Shown here in pieces: positions 22,597 to 33,951 of a DNA stretch of 64,000 nt. The notes under the pieces were generated by a model. It had not been told where the DNA came from and did not search any database. It was given only the letters and a program-made list of their open reading frames with translations. The stretch is from Manihot esculenta. Taxonomy: Eukaryota > Streptophyta > Magnoliopsida > Malpighiales > Euphorbiaceae. Each line of letters starts with the position of its first letter. The stretch's first letter is position 1. A program made the position numbers and the translations under genes. Location of the stretch: NCBI RefSeq assembly GCF_001659605.2, contig NC_035169.2, positions 4,826,110 to 4,890,109 on the forward strand. The letters run 5' to 3'.

Positions 22597-23152
22597 TTTG
22601 TGCATGAGGAGCCGAGTTTCTGCCCCTTTGGCAGAAATCAGGTTCGGCAGCCGAAGGACTTTCGGCCGCCGAAAGTGCCGCCGAACCTGCCTGACTTTCG
22701 GCTCTGGAGGGACTTTCGGCCGCCGAACCTGCCGCCGAAAGTGCCCTGTTCAGCCCTCCTTTGCATGATTTCTATGATTGTTTTAAGGTGTTTTAGGGGG
22801 TTTTTGGGGAGTATCTTAGAGTCATATTCATGGATGTTTGGTCCCTCATTTGAGTCCACCTGTGTAGGTTCGGACCCGAGGAACCGGGGACCCCAGCAGT
22901 GAGTCAGTCACTTCAGAGTCAGTAAAGCTTCAGCCAGAGGTGAGTGGAACAAACACTTATGTTTTAAAGTAATTAAATATTGATTGAGCATGTTTATGCA
23001 TCACGAATGCCATGTGATATTTTAGGTTGTTGCATTAGAATTCACGAATATGTTGCATTGCATAATTTGATGATGATGTGGATGGATGTTGGATGATCCT
23101 TAGTCCTCAATATGATACGATGTGATATGATACGGTATGGCATGGTATGGAA

Positions 23153-23290
23153 GTCCGGTTGACCCATTCTACGTCCCGGCACTATGTAAGAGAAAGACCG
23201 GTTGACCCATTCTACGTCCCGGCACTTTGGAATGTTATGATATGTTATGTTTAAGTGAAAGTCCGGTTGACCCATTCTACGTCCCGGTAC
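23153..23290 (+). repeat. LTR minisatellite, three copies of a 30-bp core
   Basis: The core contains CCGGTTGACCCATTCTACGT followed by CCCGG, starting near 23153, 23197 and 23261. The 3' LTR has two copies at about 35464-35560. The core carries inverted CCGG arms. Confidence 0.8.
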
Positions 23291-23989
23291 CTTGGAATGT
23301 AGAGGACTATTGGTGACAACACCATCCTTGATGTGATTTGTTTGTGATGTGTTGCATCTCATGAAAGCATGAAATTAAATTGAATGTTTGTTTATTCTGC
23401 TCACTGGGCTCTAGTAGCTCACCCCTCTCCCTTAAACCCCCAGGTTTGCAGGTACAGGATAGGCCAGGAGGTCAGCAAGAGTAATGAAGTTATGGTCATG
23501 TAATAGCTAGTGTGGACATGAAAAATGTGGATGTGTTATGTTTAGTGCAGTCATGTAAAAAGTACAATATAGAAATGTAATGTAATAATGATTATGGGAG
23601 TTTAGAGTTGTGCTTGACCATAGTATGTTGTTTATCCCTTTTAGTGCATGATCTTAGATGTATAATGATGTTTATGTTGAACCAAGCTTAATATATGATG
23701 TGGTACCCCATTGGAGCATTTGTTGAGGACTCCAATGAGTGGTTTATGTTTATGGTCATGTGCATGTACAGGTTAAGCTTGGTATAGGAAAAGAAATAAA
23801 GAAAAATATTAACAGTTTATGATGATGAATGAATGAAAAGAAAAGTTTTAATTTTTATGTATATTGTTGATCATGTATGGGATTAAACAGGTATACAGGA
23901 TGAATGTTTGGCTTGCTACGGGTCCCGGCGGCCTTAAGCCGATCTGGATCCTAGCGCCGGTAGCGGTTCGATTTTCGGGTCGTTACAGA

Positions 23990-24002
23990 TTGGTATCAGA
24001 GC
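23990..24002 (+). promoter_or_regulatory. Primer-binding site, initiator tRNA-Met type
   Basis: TTGGTATCAGAGC begins two bases inside the 5' LTR end. It is complementary to the 3' end of plant initiator tRNA-Met, as in most chromoviruses. The same motif follows the LTR at 63067. Confidence 0.85.
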
Positions 24003-24258
24003 CTTAGGTTCATATGGTCGGACCTAAAGAGTCGGGCTCATAGATGTTATAGAAGGTCAAGCACGATAGGAAGATCATGTCCACTAGGATAGGATGTAGA
24101 GTCCTGTCTTGTATGATGATGTGAAATGCCATGATTATATGCATGTGCATTAATGATATGCTATGTATGTGATGTATATGATGCGGGTTCATGTGTTTGC
24201 ACATGAACCATTTGATGCTAATGTTCTATGTGATGTGTACTGTTTTTTAGAAAACAGG

Positions 24259-26019
24259 ATGAGAGAAACTCGTCGATCTGCACGATTGATTGGAGTACCA
24301 CCCCAGGATGAGGGCACTGATGCCCATCCTCCTGCATTGCCTAGGGCAATGTCAAGTAGGTCCAGCAGAGAAAGAGCAGTAAGAGACCCTAGAAGGTCTT
24401 TGTTTCTGGGTAGAAGCAGATCAGTAAGGGGAACAGTGCAAGGGGATATGTCAGAGAATGTGGGGGATCAGATGGATGTGGATCAAAGGAGGGATGGCAG
24501 TCTCGGAGTAAGTATGTCAGAAGAGGGTATGGGAGAGTCCCAAGGAGGCACTCAGGCCTCGGGATTTGTTCAGCCACCTTACTACCCACCCTTTTCACAT
24601 AATCCCGGGTATTCGATGGGAGGCACATCGGATTACCCCAGTTTTAACCCTTATCACTCTCAGATGCCATACCCACCTTTCTACCCACCGTACCCACAGT
24701 ACTCTATGTATCCACCCCCACCCTACCATCCAGGCACAGCAAACCCTACCCCGGGGGATGCTGCACCTCCTCCACCACCAGCAGCACCTACTGTCCCAGA
24801 AATCCAAATGCCTAAACCTAGCTCATCTGGGGGGAGCAAGGTCAAGATGACCGATTACATGAAGCTGAGTGCTCCCCAATATGAAACCGGTGATGACCCG
24901 TTCGTGTATCTTGAGAGGGTCAAAACAATTACAGATGAGATAGGAGCTGATGATAGTAGAGCCATTCAGATGGCTGGGTTCACACTAAAATGCAAAAAGG
25001 CCCGAGAGTGGTTTAAGAACTATGTGAACCCGAGGTTGGACAGCCTATCATGGGAGGAGTTTGCAAATGAGTTTGCAGGATGGGCTTTCCCTGACAGTTC
25101 AAGAGAATTGAAGATGATTGAGTTCGAGCAGCTGAGGCAGACGGATGAGATGAGTGTGGATGAGTATACAGACAGATTCTTGGAGCTGTTGTCGTTTGCT
25201 GGGCAGAATCTGGATACGGATTAGAAGAAGTCAAGGAGGTATATCATGAGGCTCCATTCCAGGTATTCCTCCTTGATTCAGTCTGCAGAGAGGGAGAGTT
25301 TCCATGCCATAGTGGATATGGCTCGGAAGATGGAGGCTAGTGCTATAATCGAGGGGAAGGTTAAACAGTCAGTGGCACAGCCTTCTGGTTTCAAGACCCC
25401 TGGTGGGGGCAAGTTAGACCCTTCTTCTCTGAGTTCAGGCAGTAAGAGGTGGAGTAACACCACTAGAAAGCCTAAGAAGAACAAGTTCTGAAGCAAGATC
25501 AAGTCTGGTCTGGGATTAGGAGGTGGCTCGAGTTCAGGTGCAGATAATGCAGTATGCAAGAAATGTGGGAAGCCGCACAAAGGAGTATGTCTGGTTGGGA
25601 CGACAGCCTGCTTCAGATGTGGGCAGGAGGGACACATGGCACAGGAGTGTCCTAGGGCAGCTTTTGTGGCACAGTCTCAGCAGACAGCTTCTAGTAGTGT
25701 GGCTCAGCCAGTAGCTCCAGCCGCGACTCAGGCTAGTGGCAGAGGCAGAGGAAGAGGGGCAGCCTCTTCTTCAGCAGGCTTCAGGGGTGAGGGTCCATCA
25801 GCTCCAGCACGGATTTTCACCATGACTCAACAGGAGGCAAATGCATCAAACACAGTGGTGTCAGGTAATCTCATCATTGGTTGTTCTGATGTGTATGCAT
25901 TAATGGACCCTGGTGCATCTCATTCTTTCATTGCTCTGAGGGCCGTCGAGAGGTTGGGATTGATGGTCTCTGGGTTAGAGTGTCCCCTATGGGTCAGTGG
26001 ACCCAAGTGTGACCCGTCA
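24259..26019 (+). pseudogene. Gypsy gag and start of protease, two nonsense codons
   Basis: The ATG at 24259 is preferred over an in-frame ATG at 24163 because the window-edge element starts at the matching codon (63328). After a proline-rich spacer comes the gag core (KKAREWFKN, EFEQLRQ), a zinc knuckle CFRCGQEGHMAQEC near 25615-25656, and the protease active site ALMDPGASHSF near 25894-25926 (DPGA rather than DTGA). In-frame stops are TAG at 25222-25224 and TGA at 25489-25491. No frameshift is present. The frame is broken at 26019 by a solo LTR and resumes at 28243. Confidence 0.9.
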
Positions 26020-28237
26020 TGTAACAGCCCGGAAACCGAACTGCTACCGGCGCTAGGATTCAGATCGGCTTAAGGCCGCCGAAACCCGTAGCAAGCCTCC
26101 TATGAACTCTGTGTACCTGTGAAATCCCATACATGATCATACATTTTCTGTATAGATTAAAACTTTTCTTTGCTCCAAGGCTTAACCTGTGCATGCACTA
26201 ACTCTGTACTATAGACACCCCTACTAGAGCTCTCATCATTTCTCTAGGCGGGTCAAACTCATAATGCTAAGCCTGGTTTTCTCATATACATAAAAGACAA
26301 ACATATACATCAACTGACCATGTATATAACAAAGGGATTACTACAAATGGTCAAGCACAATTCTATACATCTTATTACACATATACGATCTCTGTACAAG
26401 TACATGTCCACACTAGCTATTACATAACTCTTCTCCGTCCATACCCTGCTGGACTCCCTCTGGACTCTGAACCTGCAAGACTGGGGTTAAGGGAGAGGGA
26501 TGAGCTATACAAGCCCAATGAGCAGAACTATACAACGTGTTATTAAAACATGGTCTCATGGTATGCATCACATCACAAACATTTCATATCACGGATGGAC
26601 ATGACCACCAAAACTCCCTTCAGTGTGAGAATGCCTGGCCCGGCCAGGTCTTACAACCTCAGTATGCCTGGCCCGGCCAGGTCTTACAATATCTGTCTGC
26701 CTGGCCTAGCCAGGTCTTACAATCTCTGTCTGCCTGGCCCAGCCAGGTCTTACAACAGATGGCTGCCTGGCCCGGCCAGGTCTTACAACAGATCTAGGGC
26801 TATTGGGGTCGCCTTGGTCCATCCACATCATCATATTCATCATATTATGCAATGCGCCATATTCGTGAAGCTAGTGCAATCAACCTACTATAATCATCAT
26901 GATGCATGAAACATGCCAAAAGCATTTTATTTCTCATATTAAAAAGATTAAGTTTAGTTCCACTCACCTCTGGCTGACTCTGAACTGACTCTGCAGGTTC
27001 TAAAGCAGTGCTTACTGCTGAACTCCCTGGTTCCTCTGGTCCGTTCCTACACAGGTGGACTCAAATGAGGGACCAAACCAACTCAAGGACAACTCTAAGA
27101 AACTCCCCAAAAGCCCTCTACAACATCCTAAAACGATCACATAAAACATGCATAAGAAAGCTGGACAGGGCACTTTCGGCGGCAGGTTCGGCGGCCGAAA
27201 GTCCCGTCCAGAGACGAAACTCAAGCACCTTCGGCGGCCGAACTCCTTCTTTCGGCGGCCGAACCCTTTCGGGGGCAAGGTTCGGGGGCGGAAAGGCCCT
27301 CCAGAGACGAAAGTCTCTAACCTTCGGTGGCACCTTCGGCGGCCGAACCTTGCCTCCAGAGACGAAAGTCCCAATTTTCGGAGGCAAGATTTGGCAGCCA
27401 AAACTGCCTCCACAAGGGGTTCGGCGGCCGAACCTCCCTTCGGCAGCCGAACCTGGTTTTGCCCGTTGGGCAGAAACCTGCTCTGTTTTATGCAAACTTA
27501 CCCAAAACTTACCCAACATGCATATCAACTACTCCCAACTAGCATATACCATATAACATGCATAAAGAGGTCCAAAACTAGCCTAAAACCTCAAACAAAC
27601 AGAACTTAAACATACTTATACACAAAAAGCATCAAAAACCTCCCTTAACCTAAACATGCATAACTACCCATACAACTCCCATAAAACCTTCAAAAATCAA
27701 GAAAGGAAGTTCAGGATCTTTACTTACCTCTTCCAAACAAGAGAATAAACGATCCTAACGTGGAGATATGAAGAAATCTTCTCACAAAATCTCCAAACTT
27801 CCAAACTTTGCTCTTTTGCTCAAAAACTTCAAAACAATCAAGAAAACTCATCAAAACCATGAAAAAGTTGAAGAAACATGAAGATTACCCAAAGGAGATC
27901 ATGGTCTCACCTCAGCTCGTGCAAATGGAAAGGAAATCTTATCCATTTGACCGACCTAGGGCCTTTTATAGGTGGCTGGCTAGACCACCTTCGGCGGCCA
28001 AACGTGAACCCGAAAGCCATGCATGTTCGGCGGCCGAAAGTCACCTTCGGCGGCCGAACCTTGGCAATTCTCCCTTGTTGCTTTTCTTTCACAAACTCAT
28101 TTCCTTTATGCTTAAAACCTTAAAACCTTGCAAAAACACATATAAGAACATAACCCTTACCCTTCTAGAGAGTTCCGTCACCCGAAATTCCACCGGACGG
28201 CAGGACTTCCGATGCCAGACTCTAGCCGGGTATTACA
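26020..28237 (-). mobile_element. Solo LTR nested in the protease region, antisense
   Basis: A 2218-bp LTR of a related Gypsy subfamily begins (plus strand) TGTAACAGCCCGG and ends GGGTATTACA, so it lies antisense to the host element. CGTCA flanks both sides (26015-26019 and 28238-28242). No internal region or second LTR is present, as expected after recombination between two LTRs. A TATA box on the minus strand lies at 27963-27970. Excising it and one CGTCA copy would leave the gag-pol frame uninterrupted. Long open frames inside are palindrome by-products. Confidence 0.95.
26633..26797 (-). repeat. LTR minisatellite, five copies, 33-bp period
   Basis: GCCTGGCCCGGCCAGGTCTT and close variants begin at 26633, 26666, 26699, 26732 and 26765. 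Each unit has a GCCTGG...CCAGG inverted pair, able to form a short hairpin. It lies in the LTR at the place where the outer element has an unrelated minisatellite. Confidence 0.9.
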
Positions 28238-28242
28238 CGTCA

Positions 28243-31200
28243 GTAGCAGAGTCAGTCTGCCAGTGTAGTCCAGTTTTTGTGGAGGGAAGATGCCTGTCCG
28301 CCGACCTTGTGGTTCTAGATTTGACAGATTTTGACGTCATTCTAGGGATGGATTGGCTATCTACCCATGGTGCTACCTTGGACTGCAGAGACAAGGTAGT
28401 CAGGTTCAGATGTCAGGATGGGTCAGAGGTTGTCTTCAGAGGAGACATGGAGAGTACACCTAGAGGTTTGATATCAGCCCTTTAGGCTTGTAGGTTGCTC
28501 AGGAGGGGTTGTCAGGGTTTTCTAGCTCATGTGAAAGAGCTAGATAGTCATGTCAGAGAGCCCGCCTCAGTGCCAGTGGTCAGAGAGTTGTTAGATGTTT
28601 TCCCAGACGAACTGCCAGGTTTACCACCTGCTAGGGAAATAGAGTTCGAGATAGAATTGATGCCTGGAACCAGACCGATCTCTATTCCTCCCTACAGGAT
28701 GGCACCAGCAGAACTGAAGGAGCTTAAGGAGCAGTTGCAAGAGTTGGTAGATAGAGGATTCATCCGACCGAGTACCTCACCTTGGGGTGCTCTAGTGCTA
28801 TTTGTGAAAAAGAAGGATGGATCTCTCAGACTTTGTATCGACTACAGGCAGTTGGACAAGGTCACTACCAAGAATAAGTACCCGTTGCCAAGGATCGACG
28901 ATCTATTTGACCAGCTAGCCGGAGCAGGCTGTTTCTCCAAAATAGATCTGAGATCGGGGTACCATCAACTAAGGATAAGAGAAGAGGATGTGCCGAAGAC
29001 AGCATTCAGGACCAGATATGGGCATTATGAGTTCCTTGTAATGCCGTTCGGGTTAATCAATGCCCCTGCAGCATTCATGGATCTCATGAACAGAGTGTTT
29101 AGTCAATACCTGGATCACTTTGTTATTGTCTTCATAGATGATATCTTAGTGTATTCCAGGAATGCAAAGGAGCATGTCCATCATCTGAGGTTGGTTTTGC
29201 AGACCTTGAGGGAACACGGCTTGTATGCCAAGTTCTCCAAGTGTGAGTTCTGGCTGAGAAGCATTTCATTCTTGGGGCATGTGGTGTCAGGAAATGGAAT
29301 CGAGGTAGACCCCAAGAAAGTGGAAGCTGTAGCAAACTGGCCTAGACCCACTACAGTGACAAAGATCAAGAGTTTCTTGGGTTTAGCAGGTTACTACAGG
29401 AGGTTCGTTCAGGACTTCTCAAAAATTGCAGCTCCCATGACCAGACTGACTAAGAAGAACCAGAGGTTTGTGTGGACCGACCAGTGCGAGGAGAGCTTTG
29501 AAGAGCTAAAGAAGAGGTTGACTTCAGCACCAGTGTTAGCTCTGCCATCTAGTAATGATGACTTCACAGTCTTTTGCGATGCGTCCCGTGTGGGACTGGG
29601 TTGTGTGCTAATGCAGAATGAAAGGGTGATTGCTTATGCTTCTAGGCAGCTGAAGAAGCACGAGTTGAATTACCCTACACACGACCTAGAGATGGCAGCG
29701 GTAATCTTTGCACTCAAGATGTGGAGGCATTACCTTTACGGGGTAAAATGTGAGATCTTCACCGATTATAAAAGTCTGCAGTACATCCTGAGTCAGAGAG
29801 ATTTGAATTTGAGACAGAGAAGATGGGTAGAACTGCTTAGTGACTATGATTGTAAAATCCAGTACCATCCGGGTAAGGCGATTGTTGTGGCAGACGCCTT
29901 GAGCCGGAAATCACTTGGCAGTTTGTCCCATATTTCAGCAGAGAGGAGGCCAATAGTGAGGGAGTTCTTCGAGCTCATGAATGAAGGTCTACAGTTGGAG
30001 TTGTCTGGTACAGGTGCTTTGATAGCCCAGATGAGAGTGGCACCCATATTTCTGGAGCAGGTGGCTCAGAAACAGCATGAGGACCCAGAGTTAGTGAAGA
30101 TTGCTAGGACTGTTCAGTCAGGCAAAGATAGTGAGTTCAGATTCGACAGCAAGGGGATCCTCCGCTATGGAAACAGATTGTGTGTACCAGATGACGTGGG
30201 ACTGAAGGGAGACATTATGAGGGAAGCTCATAATGCCAGATATAGTGTTCACCCTGGGGCCACCAAAATGTATCAAGATCTGAAGAGAGTGTATTGGTGG
30301 CCAGCTATGAAGAGAGAAGTGGCATAGTTTGTGTCAGCCTGCGAAATATGTCAGAGGGTGAAGCTGGAACATCAGAAGCCGGCTGGAATGCTTAACCCAC
30401 TACCTATTCCAGAGTGGAAATGGGAGAATATAGCTATGGACTTCGTGGTGGGGTTACCGGCAGCGTCCAATAGATTGGACTCCATATGGGTGATTGTGGA
30501 CAGACTCACCAAATCTGCTCACTTCATCCCTGTCAGGAGTGGCTATTCTGTGGACAAGTTAGCGCAGGTGTATGTCGATGAGGTTGTCAGGTTGCATGGG
30601 GTTCCTGTTTCAATAGTGTCTGATAGAGGACCCTAGTTCACCTCTAGGTTTTGGCGGAGTCTGCAGAACGCTATGGGTACCAGGTTGGATTTTAGCACTG
30701 CTTTCCATCCACAGACGGACGGACAATCAGAGAGGACCATCCAGACAATAGAGGATATGCTCAGAATGTGTGTGCTGGATTTTGGCGATTCTTGGAGGCA
30801 GCATCTACCTTTGGTGGAGTTTGCCTACAATAACAGCCATCATGCCAGCATAGGTATGGCCCCATATGAAGCTTTGTATGGAAGGAAGTGCAGGTCGCCT
30901 GTCTGTTGGGAAGAAGTGGGAGAAAAGGCCTTGGCAGGGCCTGAGCTAGTAGAGATCACCAGCAGAGTGGTGCCCATAATCAGAGAAAGGATCAAGACTG
31001 CTGCAAGCAGACAAAAGAGTTATGCAGATATCCGCAGAAGACAGGTAGAGTTTCAGGAGGGGGATTTGGTATTGCTCAGGGTGTCTCCAATGAAAGGGGT
31101 GATTCGGTTCGGGAAGAAAGGTAAGCTAGCTCCACGGTACATCGGACCCTTTGAAATCTTGCAAAAGATCGGGAATGTATCGTACAAGCTGGACTTGCCT

Positions 31201-31292
31201 GCTTCAATGGAGAGAATCCATCCGGTTTTCCATGTTTCCATGTTAAGAAAGTTCGTGTTAGATCCGAGCAAGGTTCTTAGTGAGCCTGATGT
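28243..31292 (+). pseudogene. Gypsy pol: protease end, reverse transcriptase, RNase H, integrase
   Basis: This is one frame continuous with gag after removal of the nested LTR. Landmarks in order: ILGMDWL of the protease end (near 28339), RT with [20 protein letters not shown] and the active site FIDDILVYS (near 29131), RNase H with FCDAS and ADALSR, integrase zinc-binding CEICQRVK (near 30340), DDE core with MDFVVGLP and [12 protein letters not shown], and the GDLVLLRV region of the C-terminus. In-frame stops are TAG at 28483-28485, 30325-30327 and 30634-30636; there is no frameshift. The last follows SDRGP, where integrases of this group have glutamine. The frame is cut by a second solo LTR at 31293. 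Confidence 0.93.
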
Positions 31293-33646
31293 TGTAATAC
31301 CCGGCTAGAATCCGGCATCGGGATTCCTGCCTTCCGGCGGAATCTAGGGTGTTGGATCTCTTTAGAAGGGTAGAATGTGTTTTCTAAAAATATTTTCAAA
31401 TGATTTTATGGTTTTAAATGAAAAAGAATTGAGTTTTTAAAAGAAAAGACCAAGGAGGCATTTGCCAGGTTCGGCCGCCGAAAGTGAAGTTCGGTCGCCG
31501 AACATGGAAAGGCTTCGGGAGCGCCTTTGGCCTCCGAAAGTCTTGTTTGAACGAGCCAAGGTTCGGCCGCCAAAAGTCAAGTTCGGCCGCCGAACCTGCA
31601 TGAGTTTAGGGGGCACGTTAGGCCGCCGAAGGTCTTCGACCAGGCCACCTATAAAGGGCCCTCAGATCGGAAATGGGCGAGTTTCTCCCCATTCTCGAGC
31701 TCAGGTGAGTTCATGTCATCCCTTGGCCATTTTCATGTTTTCCTTCATCTCTTTCATGTTTTCATGAGCTCCATGGCTGTTTTGAAGAGTTTTGAAGCTT
31801 GAAAGGAAGTTTTGGGAGCTTGGAGGCTTTTGGAGCTTGGATTCTCCACACCTCCGAGTTAGAGATCACGCAACCCTCGATCTCCAAGAGGTTAGTGTAG
31901 ATCTCTGCTTTTCTTTATGTTTTAATGAGTTTTAAGTAAGTTTATTGGAGTTTTAATGGGTAGAATGGCATGTTTAGGTTTATGTGGGTTTTATGCCCAA
32001 TGTATGCCAATGTATGTTTATGTGAATGTTTGTTGGGGTTTTAAGTTAGTTTTTAGCCCCTATATGCATGTGGGAGTGAGTATGCATGTTGGGAGAGAAT
32101 GTGTAAGGATTTGGGGTGTTTTGAGTTTGGTTTTTGGCTTGGCAGAATCGGACCTGTCGTCCAGAGGGGACCAAGTTCGGCCGCCGAAAGGAGTTTCGGT
32201 CGCCGAACCTGCATGGGAGGCAGTCTTTCGGCTGCCGAACGTGCCCCGAAGGAAGGGACTTTCGTTTCTGTCCCAGGGTTTCGGCCGCCGAACCTGCCGC
32301 CGAACTTACCCGAGTTTCATCTCTGGAAGGGACTTTCGGCCGCCGAAGGTGCCGCCGAAAGTGCCCTGTCCAGCCGTTTCTTGAGTGTTTTCTATGCATG
32401 TTTTGGTGATGTTTAGAGGAGTTTTTGGGTAGTTGTTTATGAATTGTTTAGAGTGTGTTGGCACCTCATTCGAGTCCACCTGTGTAGGATCGGACCCGAG
32501 GAATCGAGGAGGCCATCAGTGTTAGCAGTTGCAGAGTCGGTCCAGCGTCTGCCAGAGGTGAGTAGAACTAAACTTAATCTTTATTTTATGAAATCAAATG
32601 CCTAAAGCATGCTCATGCATCATGTTTATATGTAATAGGTTGATTGCACTAGTTACACGAATATGAAGCATTGTATTATTCACTGTTGATGGAGATTGGA
32701 CCAAGGGCAACCCCACTAGCCCTATGGAAAAGACCTGGCTGGGCCAGGCATTACGAAGTCCTGTGGTGCCCTCTTTGGTGGCCGGGCAAATAGCTTAGGG
32801 ATGTTTTGGGGTTGGGTCCAATCCGTGATATGATTTGTTTGTGCTGTGACGCATTTCATGAAAGCATGTAATTAATGAACTGTTTTCTTTGTTTCTACTT
32901 ACTGGGCTTTTTAGCTCACCCCTCTCCCCTAACCCCAGTGTTGCAGGACCAGAGTTTGAGCAGAATGAGCTATAAGAAGTCAAGAGTAATGAAGAGTTAT
33001 GTAATAGCATAGCATAGTTTTCAGAAGATTATGTATGTATATGTTTTTTTTGGGATGTATTGTAAGTCTAAGTGAGGTTATATTTTGGCTTGTATACTTG
33101 TCTAGTATGGTTAGTGGACATGATTGTAAAGAGTAAGTTATGATGTATATGTAAAGGTTAGGAATGGAAAGAATTATGTTGAAAAGAGATAGAGTAAAGT
33201 TAAGAAAAACCTAGTAATGTCATGTGAATGTCATGAATGGATAGAGTAGTGCTTTGCCCTAAGTGTTTGGTTAATCCCTAGGTTTATGCATGATCTTCCT
33301 GAAATGTTTTAATGTTATGAATTTTGAACGGCCGTGAGGGAAGAAAGGGTTTCAATCCCTTGACCCAAGGCGGACGTGGTTTTGAAAGTTAGCTTGATGA
33401 CCCATCTTGTATGAGGTTCTATGTTTTCATGCATAGATCAAGCCAAGTTAAGGAAAACAAGTTTAAAGGTTTATCCGCAAAAGTTTAAGTTTTCACGAAC
33501 AGTTTTGATCATGTATGGGATTTGACCAGGTGATAGGAGGTAGGTTTGGCTTGCTACGGGTCCCGGCGGCCTTAAGCCGATCTGGATCCTAGCGCCGGTG
33601 ATGGTTCGGGCCGTTACAGAGGGGTACCGGTTTCCGGGCTGTTACA
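31293..33646 (+). mobile_element. Solo LTR nested near the integrase C-terminus, sense
   Basis: A 2354-bp LTR begins TGTAATACCCGGCTAG and ends GGGCTGTTACA. GATGT flanks both sides (31288-31292 and 33647-33651). TATA-like TATAAAGG lies at 31650-31657. It has a partly doubled 3' end, with GGCCGTTACA at 33609-33618 followed by a second GGCTGTTACA at 33637-33646. At 32732-32752 it has a single CCTGGCTGGGCCAGGC hairpin unit where the other solo LTR has five. No internal region is present. Confidence 0.95.
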
Positions 33647-33651
33647 GATGT

Positions 33652-33835
33652 GGAGATCCAAGAGGATCTCACCTATGTTGAGCAGCTGGTACGGATCCTA
33701 GACACCCAGATCAGAAAGTTGAGAAACAAGGAAATTTCGATGGTGAAAGTCCTTTGGAATCACCACAACATTGAGGAGTGTACCTGGGAGACACGGGAGT
33801 CCATGCTCCGGCAATATCCTCATCTCTTCTAAGGT
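33652..33835 (+). pseudogene. Gypsy pol C-terminus, chromodomain-like
   Basis: This resumes the pol frame after the second nested LTR. It encodes LTYVEQLVRILD, VKVLWNH and ECTWETRESM before the natural stop at 33830-33832, the pattern of a chromodomain with its aromatic tryptophans. Chromodomains of this type direct integration to heterochromatin in chromoviruses. Joined with the two upstream parts the frame has 1664 codons including the stop. Confidence 0.85.
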
Positions 33836-33937
33836 AAGTTTTATGTGTTTTGTATGTAAGGTTATGTTTTATGCTTTGTATGTTCATGTTTTATGCTATG
33901 CCTTGATTGTTGGTGAACATTCGGGGACGAATGTTCT

Positions 33938-33951
33938 TAAGGGGGGAAGAA
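33938..33951 (+). promoter_or_regulatory. Polypurine tract of the outer Gypsy element
   Basis: AAGGGGGGAAGAA lies directly before the 3' LTR start at 33952, as required for plus-strand priming. Confidence 0.8.

Larger units (their letters stand above)
21313..23987 (+). repeat. 5' LTR of the outer Gypsy element (2675 bp)
   Basis: It begins TGTAATAACCGGCTAGAC and ends GGGTCGTTACA. A TATA box (TATAAAAG) lies at 21629-21636. It is longer than the 3' LTR because a 477-bp segment is duplicated in tandem, although it lacks some palindrome-rich sequence present in the 3' LTR. Plus- and minus-strand open frames here are by-products of repeated GGCCGCCGAA words and are not genes. Confidence 0.93.

Noticed and set aside
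21486..22902. Open frames on both strands in the 5' LTR (and equivalents at 34146-35213, 61013-61992, 32046-32416)
   Set aside because: They translate palindromic GGCCGCCGAA repeats into low-complexity peptides, occur on both strands at once, and recur only in LTR copies.
24163..24258. Longer gag start at 24163
   Set aside because: The extra residues have no counterpart in the sister element, where the corresponding start is at 63328.
26633..26797. CRISPR-like spaced repeats
   Set aside because: Units are contiguous minisatellite copies in a plant LTR, without unique spacers or cas genes.
27008..28092. Open frames of up to 182 codons inside the antisense solo LTR
   Set aside because: Same palindrome effect; part of the 225-codon frame at 27808-28485 is an accidental fusion of LTR sequence to the resumed protease frame.
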